NCBI GenBank assembly: GCA_963971425.1 | Contig: OZ020522.1 | Location: 2,330,168 to 2,394,167 of the forward strand | DNA: 64,000 nt | Direction: 5' to 3' | Source of the DNA: Bryoerythrophyllum caledonicum | Taxonomy: Eukaryota; Streptophyta; Bryopsida; Pottiales; Pottiaceae | Shown: piece by piece, positions 46,484-59,600 of the stretch | Layout of the letters: each line of letters opens with the position of its first letter | How positions within the stretch are numbered: the first letter of the stretch is position 1 | Translations under genes and position numbers: made by a program | The notes under the pieces: generated by a model | The model's input: the letters and a program-made list of their open reading frames with translations, nothing else | Database searches by the model: none | Told to the model about the DNA's origin: nothing

Positions 46484-49400
46484 TCACGCTGTTTTTATAG
46501 TGTGACAGTGTGGTAGCAAGTTTTCTAACACGCGTTTGATCTCGTTGTAGCTGAAACTAGGTGCGTGGATAAACTGATCTACTTCAGGAAGCAGATTACA
46601 AAGCCGGGTAAAAACATAATACATATGTTTGCAATTTACCCATTGACCACGCTTACCTAATGACTTTGTTGCCATATCCTTAAAGAAAGGACAATCACAA
46701 CTTGGAAATTGACCGACAGTGATGAGATACTGGGATGATTTGGATCCTTGACGAGACTCAAATGATACAATTGAACCTAGTGCTGGAGAAGGAAGCAGAG
46801 TGGCTTTCAGAATTTTACCATTTATTGAAAGCGCTGATGCGTAGCTATTGGAATGCTTTGTTGTTGGTGCCTTGGAGTTGCGTCGAATGTTCTTCCCAAA
46901 TCTGCGCTTTGGATACTCGTCGGGGGAAATTGGTGCCGGAAAGTCATCAAAATTGATGAGACCATTGAAATCATTGAACTATTGGTGCGGTGCAAAGGCT
47001 GATCGTTCAGCCAAGCGAAATCCAGCATGTTCGAGAGCAAACACTTCTTCTTGTGTAAGATTAGTACCAAGCTTTACGGGCCAAATCTCTGGCACATGCG
47101 GTTTAGCAACAACCCACTTGCGCCTAGTGCCCTTCACACAACGCTCAATATCATCATTGCAAAAGAAAAACTGCATTTGTTCTACCTTGTTTTTCTTGTA
47201 TGACGTCATCATGCCTGTGTAAGTAGGAGCAGCAGTAGGTTTGTTGTACTGCAATTTTCGCCACGCATTTTCATTTTGTGATAGCATGTTGAGCAAAACA
47301 TGCTTTCGCTGAGGTCTTCAAAAGCCGTGCTATATGCCACTCCTTCTCATTACAAGGCGTCTCAAGAACTGCCTTCGTATGATATGGAATTGGGACGGTT
47401 GTTGTTGGCTCTTCATATGGACTACTCTGCACTTCAGGTGGATTCAATTGTACAGCAGGAGCAGGCACCTCTTCTGAAGTAAGATCGACAATGCTGGCGT
47501 AGGCACCGTAGCGTGTTCTCTTCATGGGTCGAGAGACGCTAATTTTGTCAGGGCGATGTGAGTCAAACTCTGATCCTATGGGAATATCTGCCTTCCGCTT
47601 TATAGAGAAGAAAACCTCTTCGCCTTCCAAGTGTGGCTCTCTAGTGCAAAATTTCGAAGCGCCTCTCATCTCTTCTAACGCCGCATGCAACTTCTTCGGA
47701 TCTCCGGAGCTTTTTGCATTTCGTTGGGCAAGTCGCAGACGAAGATCTTCCTTACTAGGTCTCGTGCCTGCACGCTCACCTTTGGAGAACTGATAGTATG
47801 CTAGAACTTGCGTAAAGGCTCGGACATAATCATCCACCGTTGCTACGTAAAGATCATTTCCTCGTTTTCCGGATTGTTGAAGCGACTTGTTGTGCACCGT
47901 CTCAGCCAGATTGCAGGAAGGCATTTCCACAAGTTCCTCCTCCGTTAGATCTTGACTCATGGACCAAAACGTTAGCCACAAAATCACCATAGCGATAACA
48001 ACTCTAATTATATAAAAAAAAAACGTGCAAAGAAGACATCACTTACAAGCTCAAGAAATCCACCCCATTGGCGGTAACGAAAGTGCCAAAATGCTAGCCA
48101 CAGGTCGAGGCGAAGAACACCTTCTTCGGTTGTAGCACCTGATGACAACCACCATGACCGGATGGCAAGGTACTTCCTCTCTGCATCTTCCAGCGAATCA
48201 GCATTCTTGTATTGTTTACATAGAGAGCGGTGCTGCTCTTGGAGGTCAGGTCGAATGTCGGCTTTTGTATGCTTCTCCAGAGATTGCGTCCAGTGAAATA
48301 GACACGTGCGTTCACGATTTTCCATTGGGGTCTTTGCATCACCGGAACCGTAGATGATCCTCACTGCATTCCAATTAGCTTGGGCACTGTCCGCCATAAA
48401 TCCTTTAAACTGAGGTTTCAAAATGCCATGTCGTTCTGCAACGCCATTCAAGTTCTTCCAAAATACAAGCTGGGCCTCAACATCCTCAGATTGCATGTTA
48501 CAAACAGCTATGGTCATGACACGACAATATGATGAGTCGTACACATGACAAGCCATCGTGGTCCAACCCTTCACACGCTTGACATGATCAAACATCATCC
48601 ATGATTTGCACAAATCTCCATCAGATTGCATTCGCCTAACAAGGTCAACACCACTCCCTGGGCCAACTTCAGACATCTTGAAAACAAATACCTTATCTGA
48701 TTGAGAACCTTGTCCAGGGAACATGTTATTTTGCAGGTACGCCCATTTGCTGGATCCTCTAAGCTTCGTAATACTGTCCATGACTCCATAACGCGTGAGG
48801 TACCGAAATGATGTAACCTGGTTGCACAGATTTGGAGATGTCAGGTTCTTGCAAGTCTCGAGGACGGGCAACAACTCCTCACATGATAGATTTTTCTCAG
48901 GCGCACCTTCAGGATTTAGCAGAATAGATGCTACAAAGTCCTTGCCGGCCTCTAAAATAATAGCTGAATTCGTGGCAGTGGGTGTTCTTTCCACCTGGTC
49001 ACTCAGTAGGGTCGTAAGACGGTCCGCGGACTCCTTGTCTACACCCTTCTTGACTGGATGCTTGTGATGACCAATATGGACACATGCACGAGACATCGGA
49101 GGGGGACTTAAAATATAGTATATTTTGGCTGAACAAACATTCAAACAAGTAGGAGGAGTCTGACAGATTTTGCAGACGACTGTAGAATTCTTGGGAGGAT
49201 TTGAGTCAATTTCAAATCGTAAATACGATGATCCATCCCACTCAGTCTCATTCGCAGGAGTTGGCCTATGAATTCTATCAAGGTATGCGCACTTATTATT
49301 GACACACTGTAGGTGCCCAAGACAAGATGACATTCTAAATGACAGACCCATGTCATTTAGAATGTGGGTTGTGACAGTACGAGTCCATGCATGACCATCA

Positions 49401-50075
49401 TGACGTTTGTCCATGCCCTGTAATAGCTTGGCTTGTGACTGCGAAGACAACATTGAAACTGGAGGCAAAACAAAAATGACATCCCCATCAAACTACTATG
49501 GAAGTTGGAGGGGATCTAGATGGTAGATGTGGAGGTTTTACATGAAGGGGTCGATTGTCAAGAGAGGTATCACGTACTGGAGAATCTACATTGACAAGCG
49601 ATGGAGTAGAATTTGGTTCCTCTACGTAAACGAGAACAGGGGTGTCTGTATCTGAGTCATCACTCAAAATGTGAATTGTTTTAGAACCTGGCTCAACTTT
49701 GATTGTCCGAGGACCACTATCGTGTTTGTTGCTTGTAATAGAGACACGAGATGCCAACATTTGGCTGGATGAACTGTGCGAATTATCTCTAACGCCGTAC
49801 ACTTTAAAAGTACCACACTTGAGCAGCCACGATTTTCCTTCGTTAGTAGTGATGGATTCCTGACCTATGGTGTCAGTAAGAACTCCGGACTCTACATCAC
49901 GTACTTCTTCATCAACATAAACTGAAGCCTCCAGTAAATGGAATCTAGAAGAAAGTCGACTCGCACTAACAGAGCAATGACCATCAAAAGACACATGGAA
50001 CGTAATCGGGATTTCTTGACCATCACCATGAATCAGAACTGTGCCTAGACTACCTACATCAGCGGACGACATCAC
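46484..50075 (-). CDS. Mutator-like transposase with WRKY/GCM1-type and SWIM zinc fingers
   Basis: The N-terminal part (50,075-49,574) is acidic and Ser/Thr-rich; a plausible intron (49,465-49,573) joins it to the main frame. That frame starts with a GCM/WRKY-type finger (KRHDGHAWTRT, SCLGHLQCVNNKCAYL, C..C and HIGHHKH). The catalytic core has a first Asp near MMFDHVKRVKG, a second in GFMADSAQANWNAV, and CLFHW as in Mutator transposases; the Glu is likely in LEDAERKYLAIRSW. A second block (47,990-47,271: DLTEEELVEMPSC, DSHRPDK) follows an intron near 48.0 kb. The frame changes near 47,285 through an unrecognised intron or a frameshift. The C-terminus carries a SWIM finger (CDCPF ... CKHMYYVF). 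An amber codon lies at 46,979-46,981. It is divergent from the ParB-like gene and about 620 bases from it. Confidence 0.82.
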
Positions 50076-50692
50076 GAAAAGTTTCAGAAGTTCAAGTATG
50101 AAATGAGAGAGTTAAACCAAGAGACCTAATTAGATTTATACTTCCAAATAATCAGTTATTATCTTTTTGTCAAATAATGGATGAAAAGCATAATAAGGAG
50201 TAGTCCAAAATTTTCGGCAAGTCCAGATCCGTTTTATGCGTCACGCTAGATTAAACACATAATGGAGACTGACAATGTTCAAAATGATGGCGTTCTTGAC
50301 ACAAACAACATCCCGGATCTACTTGACCACATAATAGAAAAATTTCTAGTTGGAAAGTGAAATGAGTGAGGTATTTTTAGTGTAAATCAGCGTGTAGTAG
50401 TCGAACTTTGGAATGTATGTACAAAATAGTGGTCGTGCATGTAAATACTATCTCACCAGGTCATAAAGGTTGTGCTAATCAATAATTTCTAATCATAAAT
50501 ATTGATAAATGACAGCGGGTGACAGCTAAATAGCTATGATAAGCTCTGACAAAATTTACACTATTGAATATAGCAATAATGAAGTGTACTGTCGACACTG
50601 GATTTCTGTGGATTTTTATGAGCTACATCTTCAATTCACAAATTGTTGAATTTTGATAAGTTGAGTGAGATGGAAAATCTGGCATATCTCAG
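50076..50692. promoter_or_regulatory. Intergenic region between the element's two divergent genes
   Basis: An AT-rich stretch of 617 bases lies between the start regions of two genes pointing away from each other. It must hold both promoters if the element is expressed. I see no clear TATA pair or operator-like palindrome. Confidence 0.5.
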
Positions 50693-53600
50693 ATGACTGG
50701 GAAGTGTAGCTACCAATCTCTTGTTCCATCGTGTGAGAAGAAGAGGAGACGAAGAAAGCGAGGTATTTTGTTTTCAAGTCGTAAGGAGTTGCAGAGATCT
50801 AGGATGGGAAAGCGAAAGGCATTTTGTAGTCAGGTGGACATTTCGGAAACAGCAAAGGTGTTGTCCTTTAACTCCACCGAGGGTGATAGTGATTGCGAAC
50901 TTCAAAACATTGAAGAAAATGAAGGAGAGTCATTCTCTCAGGTATTGGTAATAGTGTTGTTGAAAATATTCGACCAGTAGGGTCGGTTACATGCTAGCTC
51001 CAAAGTTGTCTTTGAATTTATTCTCAAATGTAATTCCATGCTATGTACGTGTGTACTCTGTGATTTCAAAGTGCTTTAAGCCTGTCTATTGAACTCCTTT
51101 GCATGGGTTTGTCAGGCAAAAGTTGCGGGAGGAAGCGAAGCACAATGCCACGATATTTCGGGTGGTATATCATCTCCACAAAGAAGGCCTTCGAGAGAAG
51201 AGGTTAGCTTTCACCATTCATACTCAAGTCAGATGTATTTTCACTTCACATTCATAACTAATATAGCACGGCCCTAATCTCAATACACCGATTTCCTAGA
51301 ACACGTAAATGAAAAAGTATTGATCATAGATACTCATCTGCATAAAATCCATGGGTCACAAGTTTAGGTTGACCTTTCACAATGAAGCAAGTGTGTGTTT
51401 GTATTTGGAACTTGTAAAGTCCTTACTCTATCAAGGTCCCAAATGGCATCTTCTCAAAGATATTGAATTAAGTCGTATCTCTTGTACAAATAAAGTCTCT
51501 TTTCTTTTGTGAAAAATAGCATACCAATCCAAGTCAAACATTTTCACACATTGTCCCTCATTGTCGGGCAGGGTACCAAAAAAACTTCTTCTTTTCCACA
51601 GAGAAACCTAGAAAAATTTATATTTTTCACCTTTTATCATGCCTACAACAATATGTGGTGTAAACCTTCTTATTGACCATTCGGATTACCAATCTAAAAA
51701 ATAATTAGTTCACAAAAAATTAAAGTGTGAATTGGCAAATTTTGAACCTCCACTCCTTGCACAGTTGTTTTGAATATGCTACTCCCGTCTTCTACCTCCA
51801 AAAATTGGAGTACAAGGAACTATCATCATGCTTAACAAGATGGTAATGGATTTAGACCTTGTGTAGTGCCAAATTTTGACTCCAAGTGAAGTCAAAGTCT
51901 GCTGATCCAGTTAACGCAGGAAAAAGAATGAATCGTGTGCTTGACTTCAAACACTATAATATTTCAATCCGTGCGGTCAAAGTTTATGAATTTTTTTGAG
52001 TATGTTACTGAATTAGTCTTAATTGAGATCCTACGGACAAAACTAGAAGTCAAAGTTTTTGTTTCCTTCTTTGTTCATTGCACTAGAATCCAACAATTTT
52101 GAAGTGTTTTAGTGTAAGACTGTCACGGTACCTTAGTGGATAAGTTATGTTGGACGGCCATCTCAATATGTTGGACTGTTCATATTCTTTGTGTGAACAA
52201 ACGAAGATGGATGATTTTTCTCCACGAGGATAGTTTGGTTTAGGGTAAACGCCCAGGCATACTTTTCTACGACGGCGGCTTCCTAACGTCTTCTCTTCGT
52301 CTCTTGCACTCACAGGCCGAAAAGTGATTGCTGTGAAGGTCTCTTGGTGAAGGTCTCTGTGCATGTTCTAACGCATTCTGTGGGTGTGGCAGGTGTCGGG
52401 AGGCACGAGCAAGGAAATGGCTGCACCGACAGTATCGTCACCAAGTGTTGAGGTATGAAAACTGACCTTTATTTGGACTTGCTTCGGGTTAGGGTTTGGA
52501 GTATATTGAAAAAGTGCAGAAATCTGTGACGTCGTTGGTTCGCGCTTCATTGCAATAATACCTGAAGCGCTCTCTCTCGACGCTTTACAAACTGTTGGGA
52601 ATCCCTCTCCAACTCTCTCGTCTACCTCTCCTGAAGTTTCATCTACTTAAACCGACATCCCGACTTCCATTCAACTTGAGCCGACTGGAAGAAGATTCTT
52701 GCCCGACATGACATGAAGAAGGTCGAAAGGAGACCTCGTGCACGAGGCCTCCTATTGGACTGTCTCGGTTACTGTCTATTCCGACTTTCTCACCGAATCT
52801 AGAGCCTCGTATACCTGTCTAGACTGTTCCGACTTACGGGTTCTACGGCGACGTATACCAAGTCCAGACTACTCCCGGTTACTGTTCAAGACTATTCCAA
52901 GTATCGGCGTGCAGATCTCAACACAACGTCCTAGTTCAGGTTTGAGTATCGGCGTGCAAGTATCACAACTTGCAAGTTCGAGTATCGGTGTGCAAGTTTG
53001 GGTTCGCTGAGGAAATCTCAACGTGCAGATTTCATCACGTGCGGATTTCAACTCAGGCAATCAGTCGACAAGAATCTCCACTCAGGCATATTACTATCGC
53101 CAAGAACCTCCATCCAGGCATTCAATCGCCTAGACCCTCCACTCAGGCATTCAGTTAGAAGAATATTGCACGGAATGATCATGAACTTCTGGTGATAGTG
53201 GTTATTGTGGTTCTGGATTCTGGTTATCGTGGTTCTGGATATAGTGCCGATTCGGGTACCAATTCTGGTTCTGATTCTAGTGATCTACTGATCTATCACC
53301 AGAAGTTCAAGATCATTCGGTGATACTTCTGGTGATAGTGGTTCTGGATATAGTTATTATGGTTATCGTGATTCTGGATATAGTGCGTACCGTGATAGTC
53401 TTGCACCAATATGGTTACCGTGGGTACTTTGGAACTTTAGAAATCAGTTCTTTAGAAAACGATAACCAGGTGATGAGGCCTCATGAACGATTCTGGTTAT
53501 ATTGGGTACCAATTCTGGTTATAGTGTTGGTACTGATTCTGGTTATAGAGGCCTCGTGAACGATTCAGGGTACCTCGTGTATGGGTACCGATTCTGGTTA

Positions 53601-56600
53601 TAGTGGTTGGTGCTGGTTCATGAGTGGTGATTCCGATGATAGTGGTACATGCACATGCTATTGATGCATGAGTCCAGATTCTGGTGTTTCCTGTCCCGAT
53701 ATTCCTTTCCTGTCCCGATATTCCTTCCTGTCTAAATATTCCATCTCCTGTCCCGACATCACCTGCTTGTCCCGATATTCCTTCCTGTCCCGACATGACA
53801 CTATCACCAGAAATGTTGGTGCATGAGTCCGATGGCAATGGTTGTACCGAACTTCTGGTTGGAGCATGTAAACCGATAGCAGGTGCATGAGTCCCGATGG
53901 CGACTCCCGACTCACGAGGGGCCGGCACCTATCCCGAATTCCTTTGTGTTCACCAGTCCCGACATCATCTGAACGAGGTCGGGAGGAGCCCTTGTTCACG
54001 AGGCCTCATCAGTGTTGGCGCATGTTGGTGCAGGAGTCGAGATGCTCGTGCATGAGCTACAAATCTGAACCCCTTCAGTGATTCGGATTCGCGACTCCTT
54101 CCTCTTGAACTCTATCTCCTGTCCGAATTCCTTCCTGTTCATGAGTCCCGACATCACCTGAAGACGGTCGGGAGTAGACCTCGTGGACGAGGCCTCATCC
54201 GTGTTGTTGCATGTTGGTGCAGAAGTCCAGATGCTCGTGCATGAGCTACAAATCTGATCCCCTATAGTGATTCGGGTTGGCGACTCCTTCCTCCCAAACT
54301 CTATCTCCTACCCGAATTCCTTCCCGTCCATGAGTCCCGACATCACCTGAAGACGATCGGGAGTAGACCTCGTGGACGAGGCCTCATCCTCGTGCATGTT
54401 GGTGCAGGTTCCTTCCAGGCCTCTCATCTCTTCCTGTCCCGATATCCTTTCTGTCCACCTATCCTGACATGACAGCATCGAGGTCGGAAGGAGACCTCGT
54501 GCACGAGGCCTCCTTCTATAGTGTGCCGATTACTGTGAACCACAGCTACAGTGTCCCGGTTACTGCTACAGTGTCCCTATTCCTGTCCCGATTACTGTTG
54601 ATGTCGTTGTGGTAACGCTGGAGTATGATGGCAGGATTTAAGTTAACCAATTGCAGTGTCCCAATTAGTGGCTTGGGGACGCACTTTCTCGGGTTTGCGA
54701 CGAGGACACCCGACTATCTTCTCTCTCACATATCTTCCTCTCCTCCTGTCTTGAAAATCTTCCTCTCCTTCTGCCCCGATAGGACTTGGAGAAGGTCAGA
54801 AGGAGACCTCGTGTACGAGACTTCCTTCTGTAGTGTCCCTATCACTATAAACCTATGCTACAAAGTCCCGATTATTGTGTACGTTATCGTGGCAATTCTG
54901 GAGTGGACTGGCGCAAATGCACTGGACCGATTGCAGTGTCCCGGATACTGGCTCGGGGAACCAGTCTTTCGGGTTCGCGACTTATCGTGGTGTCGCTGGA
55001 TTTCACTCGTCGCGAGCACCGTAAATGGTTTAGGGATTCATGGGAGAAATTATTTTTCAGCTTGAAATATTGAGCCGGGTAGCTCGAGGCAGTTTCTCTG
55101 CTTTCCTTATATCCGGAACGCTCTTATATTTATTAAGAGGAGGTCAATATTGATGATGGACTAAAGCCTCGTAGGCGAGGGCTTATTTATTGCATTACGT
55201 GTTCTTGGTTAAGCAACATGGTCAACTACTAAATTTTGGCAAGACCAACGCGGTTCATTAGCTCATTGTGGTCTTTGGCATCAGGAAGCAACCCTGCAGT
55301 TCAAAAATTCTGTGCCAGAGAGTTCAAGACACTAAAGCCTCGTATGCGAAGCCTATTCTCTCTTATATGTTTGCTAATTATTGTGGGTTTGGCAGGCTGA
55401 TCTTGGCGGATCGGGCGAAGATCTTCGGGACAACATATTAGATAGTTCACCATTGCTGACTACTACACCAAGTAATGAGGTGAATTCGAAGCCCTGAAAT
55501 TCTAGAATGATTGGATTTTTTATGCTCAAATCTGTCACAGCTACATATTCATGGTTAAATTTTGAGTTTAATCTTTTTTAGTTGAATTAGGTAGCTGCAG
55601 CAGTCCAATCACAAGTGACCTTGCATACGAGGCTTCTCAAATTCTTTCATTGTGGCTTGATTAGAGTGGCACTGCTAAGTTAAATCACTACCATCATGTA
55701 ATTTAGCAATGTTGTATACCTGGTTGATCTAGTAGTGAAGAGGCCTCGTAGACGAGGCCTCTCTTAAAGATGACAAAAACTAGAATATATAAAGTTCATG
55801 TAGATGGTGATATTATGTAAAGTTCATGTATTTTAACTCTGGATATAAGTTCTTGTGGACAGTTGCATATCTGAATGGATAATATTGCTTTCAGGAATAT
55901 ATTTTCTAAATATTGTATCGTCTGTTTTATAAAAGGGAGATCATGATGACACTCACGATGGCGATAATCATAGTCACAGCCCCCATATTCAGGTTAGCCA
56001 CTTCCTCTATTTCTTCCTAGCAATACTTGGGATTTATCATACCTTGTGATATTTCTTCTAAGTCACACATATTGCCTTTTGTAGAATGAGCCCACGAGCG
56101 ATTCTGAGGATTCGTCACCAAAGTGTCCGGATGGATTGGTCAGTTCCTTCGAGGGTGAAAGAGCAAGACGACTTCATCAGAAGTCTAATTTTGTGACCGT
56201 CCTGGAGAGCATGCGCGTTACGAAGGGTCCTTTTTATGCGCCACTTTGCAGGATGATTGCCATTCCACGAGTTCAGCCGATTCAAGAGATTGACGTGTGT
56301 GCGTTGCAGAAGAGATTTGAAGGCGGCTATATTGATGGAGATCGTGCATTCTATATATCCATCTATGATGACCAGGAAATGACACGTGATGTTTCCCCTA
56401 ATATAAAGTCAACGTGGGATTCACATTGGATTACAGCAAATGATAAGTTTGAGGAGATGTTGAACTCTACTCCAGAGTTAGCAGCATTCAGTGGCAAAAT
56501 GTTTTTTGTTTGGGACGGAAATCATAGGTACAATGCGTGGTGGCGTTTCATTTCAGAACAGCATGGCAATGACCCAAATTGGCATTATGATGTCCAGTGT

Positions 56601-59600
56601 ATTGTATTGAATCCGACAGGGCGGATATCTGTGTTATTGAACTGCATGCACGATGTCAACTGGTACATTCTCTAGCACTTATCATTTTTCTTATGAAATC
56701 ATTCAATTCTTTTTTGCTACTTAGAGCTAATTAGAACTTATTTTCTGCATGTGCCCATTCAGGTCAACACATAACGATTTTGTGAAGACCAGCCTTCCAG
56801 CAAAACTCCAACGTATACGATTTTATGGTGGGCTGAAATTAGAAGATTTTAAGGATCTCTTGACAGCTGAGGAATTCAAGATGTGCATGAAAGTTCGGCA
56901 GTCCCGTGCAGCATGGTTCCCGTTAACAGTTGATGTTTTTATATCATTCTTATATCGGATAGGGATTTGCACACGCTAATTTTTTGTAATGGTTGATTTT
57001 GCAACCACATTTGAGTTTGTTTCATATACCAATATTTTGAAACATGATTGCAGCAAGATATTTCTCGCGCTTCTGATGAAGCCGCCATTGAATACGAGAA
57101 GCGGACATCAGTTGAGGAGAGAAGCGCTGAAGGAGTGTGGAAGGTCATGAGCGATGCTGCAGCCAACACCGTGAAGGCAATTAAAGGCAAGGACTTTCAA
57201 AAGTACCTTGCAGTCGCCAATCCCAAGAACGGCGATGACTTCTTTGACGAGGTAAACAATAATGAACATAAATTGTTTGAAATATAAATCATGATTAGAA
57301 TTGATTAGAATCTTTTTTGTTAATACATAGTGATTTTAATTTATCTTCATTACTATTGGCAGATCAATTTTCATTTCAGTCATTTTAAAAAGACTGAAAT
57401 GACCATTGAAAAATTACAAAAGGTGGCAACGGCAGCGGTGGAGCCTCGTTTCAAAACAAGGTGGCTGCATTTTTGGAACTCTCCAGCAATGGTGAGGTTG
57501 GCATTCCGCTTTCCAGCTTCGCAAATCAAAGATGGCGCTCTTGATTCCTTTCTCAATCGTGCAACTTTTTGGGCACAGGTATTGAAATTTATTATCGGTT
57601 TCTCATGACTTATGTGATAGTTTTTGCATCTTGATCATTACGTATGAGTCCTGACTTTTCAAATTCATTATATCAGCTGGAGGACAAATTTATTGCCCAT
57701 TTTGAAGAAATTTGTGCAACGGGCACTATTTCAGTGAACTCGGACGCTTCTCCAAGTATTGAGAGGCCCTCCGAATATGTGGAAAAATGGCGCATGGTTT
57801 TATCGGAGAAGGCGTATATGGTCATTGTGCATCCAGGGTTAAAACCACCATTTCAGAAGAATATAAAGTTTGATGTGTTGCCTGGAACTGACCTCGCCAT
57901 CAAACGACTTCTATACAGGTATGTCTCTTGTGACTGTCCTAGTTCATTGTTGTTTTAATATCTTCTAATTCTAAGTCGCTTATTAAAGTCAAATTTTTTC
58001 TCTTTAGGTACATTGTGAGAGAGCTGATTCCAAAAAACGCTCTCCAGCAACCTGTATGCCCTTCATTTCTGTCAACCTGGATTCAGCCTTCATCAGACTT
58101 GTGCATCTTTACCGAGATTCAGAAGAAGAGGTATTCCACTCGAGTATTACACGGTGGTAGATGGTACCTGGAATGCTCTGTCAACTTCGTTCCAGATGCG
58201 GAGAAAGACCTCTTTAAAGGTCTTTTAGATATTTCAGAACTTCCCACATCAACAGCATTGGAAGAGCCAGAGGTAGAAATTGTGGAGCAGTCGTCATCTC
58301 CACCAGTTCTAGTCCAAGAGGAGACGTCGGGGAAGAAGAAGCGTCTTTCGAAGGCTGAGAAGGAAAAACTTATCGAAGACGCGGAGGTTGCAAAGAAGGC
58401 TGAGATAGATGCAGCTGTTGCAGCCGCCCTTGCTGAGAGAGATTCATTGAATCTTTCTTTCATGCCAGATCCAACAGATATGCCTAGGAACGAGGTCCAG
58501 GCATGGAACTCTCCTCCAATAATGGCGTCTTCTCAAGCTGCAGGATCAAGCCATGTTGAAGTTACAAGGATGGAAGTGCAACAACGCAAGCAACGCCAAT
58601 TTTTATTTTCTGAGTCATCCGTTGCGCCAGTGCTAGCTGTCTCATCAGAATGTTTCATCAAAAACATTTCACTGTTTTCTACCATGCAGTCTCTTTCAGA
58701 GATTGGAGGTCCACCGCAACTTTGGGAGGAGCTACATCAATTTATTTCGAAGGTTAGACTATGTTATCCTTCTTGATTTTAATTTCTGCAGAATCACATT
58801 TACACAGTTGTTGTACAATCATTGGTTTTTTTTGCTTGTAGGTTGGTGCAGGTAGATCGCGATCAGTTTCAAACGAAAATTGCAAACACACCGGATTGGA
58901 TCTTATAGTGGCTGATATTCCTGAGAGTTTGCCAGTTCCTGGGATTTCTCAATCTATTGATGTCATCCCTTCATGGAATTTGAGGCCGAAGAGTTATATT
59001 GATACGATTTTTGAGTTCGCTGACAACTATCTTCATGACAACGCTGTGTTGCTTCTACTTCATCCAAATGATCGGGAATTACAACTTGAGATTGATGATT
59101 GTGCTTCCACATATGATTTCAAACTCCTCATCGACTAGTGGGCTTTGAACGAGCTTCCTCTAGCTCTGCCTCGAGATCCTTCTGCAACAGTAAGCTGTAT
59201 TCCAATTGTCTTCATAGTTCTGAGCTATAGTTTTAAATATCCTCTTTGTCTTTCTAATCCACAATATCCTTTACTGTTATTCCTCAGGGAACACGTTTCT
59301 GTGTTCAGCTGTTTGTTCGTGACGCTCCCATCGTCTCGACATTCTCGGTTCGCTCTCCACTTCGAGAGCTCGACATCTTGTTCAATCCGGTGAATGTTGC
59401 TTCACAGCTCAAGCATGGCGACTCACCATGGCGGGGGGCTCGAGAGAAAGCGGTTGATCTCATGAAGACAGTTCTTGAATCCCTCACAAAAGTTGGGGAT
59501 ATTGTTTTAGATTGGAATGCCTCTATGGGTAAGCATTTGTTTAATATTATTGTATATTTAACTTTTTCATATACCTCACCTAAATTTTATCTTATCTAAT

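Larger units (their letters stand above)
52729..55762. repeat. Dispersed palindrome CCTCGT-NN-ACGAGG, about ten copies in introns 3 and 4
   Basis: Palindromic sites occur at 52,729-52,752, 53,988-54,008, 54,177-54,196, 54,366-54,385, 54,490-54,513, 54,802-54,825, 55,163-55,184, 55,335-55,354, 55,617-55,636 and 55,739-55,762. The best preserved extend to 24 bases, with flanking GGAGA/GGCCTCC or AGAGG/CCTCT. The later ones retain the core CCTCGT and a mirrored CGAGG/CGAGC with changes. They cluster within 3 kb of the element and I did not notice them elsewhere in the window. Confidence 0.8.

Noticed and set aside
52738..54081. Several short frames in the repeat-rich intron
   Set aside because: They follow the tandem repeats and overlap on both strands; the flanking exons splice around them in frame.
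52729..55762. Regularly spaced repeats considered as a CRISPR-like array
   Set aside because: Spacing is irregular, the repeats are palindromic sites in a eukaryotic intron, and no cas genes are present.
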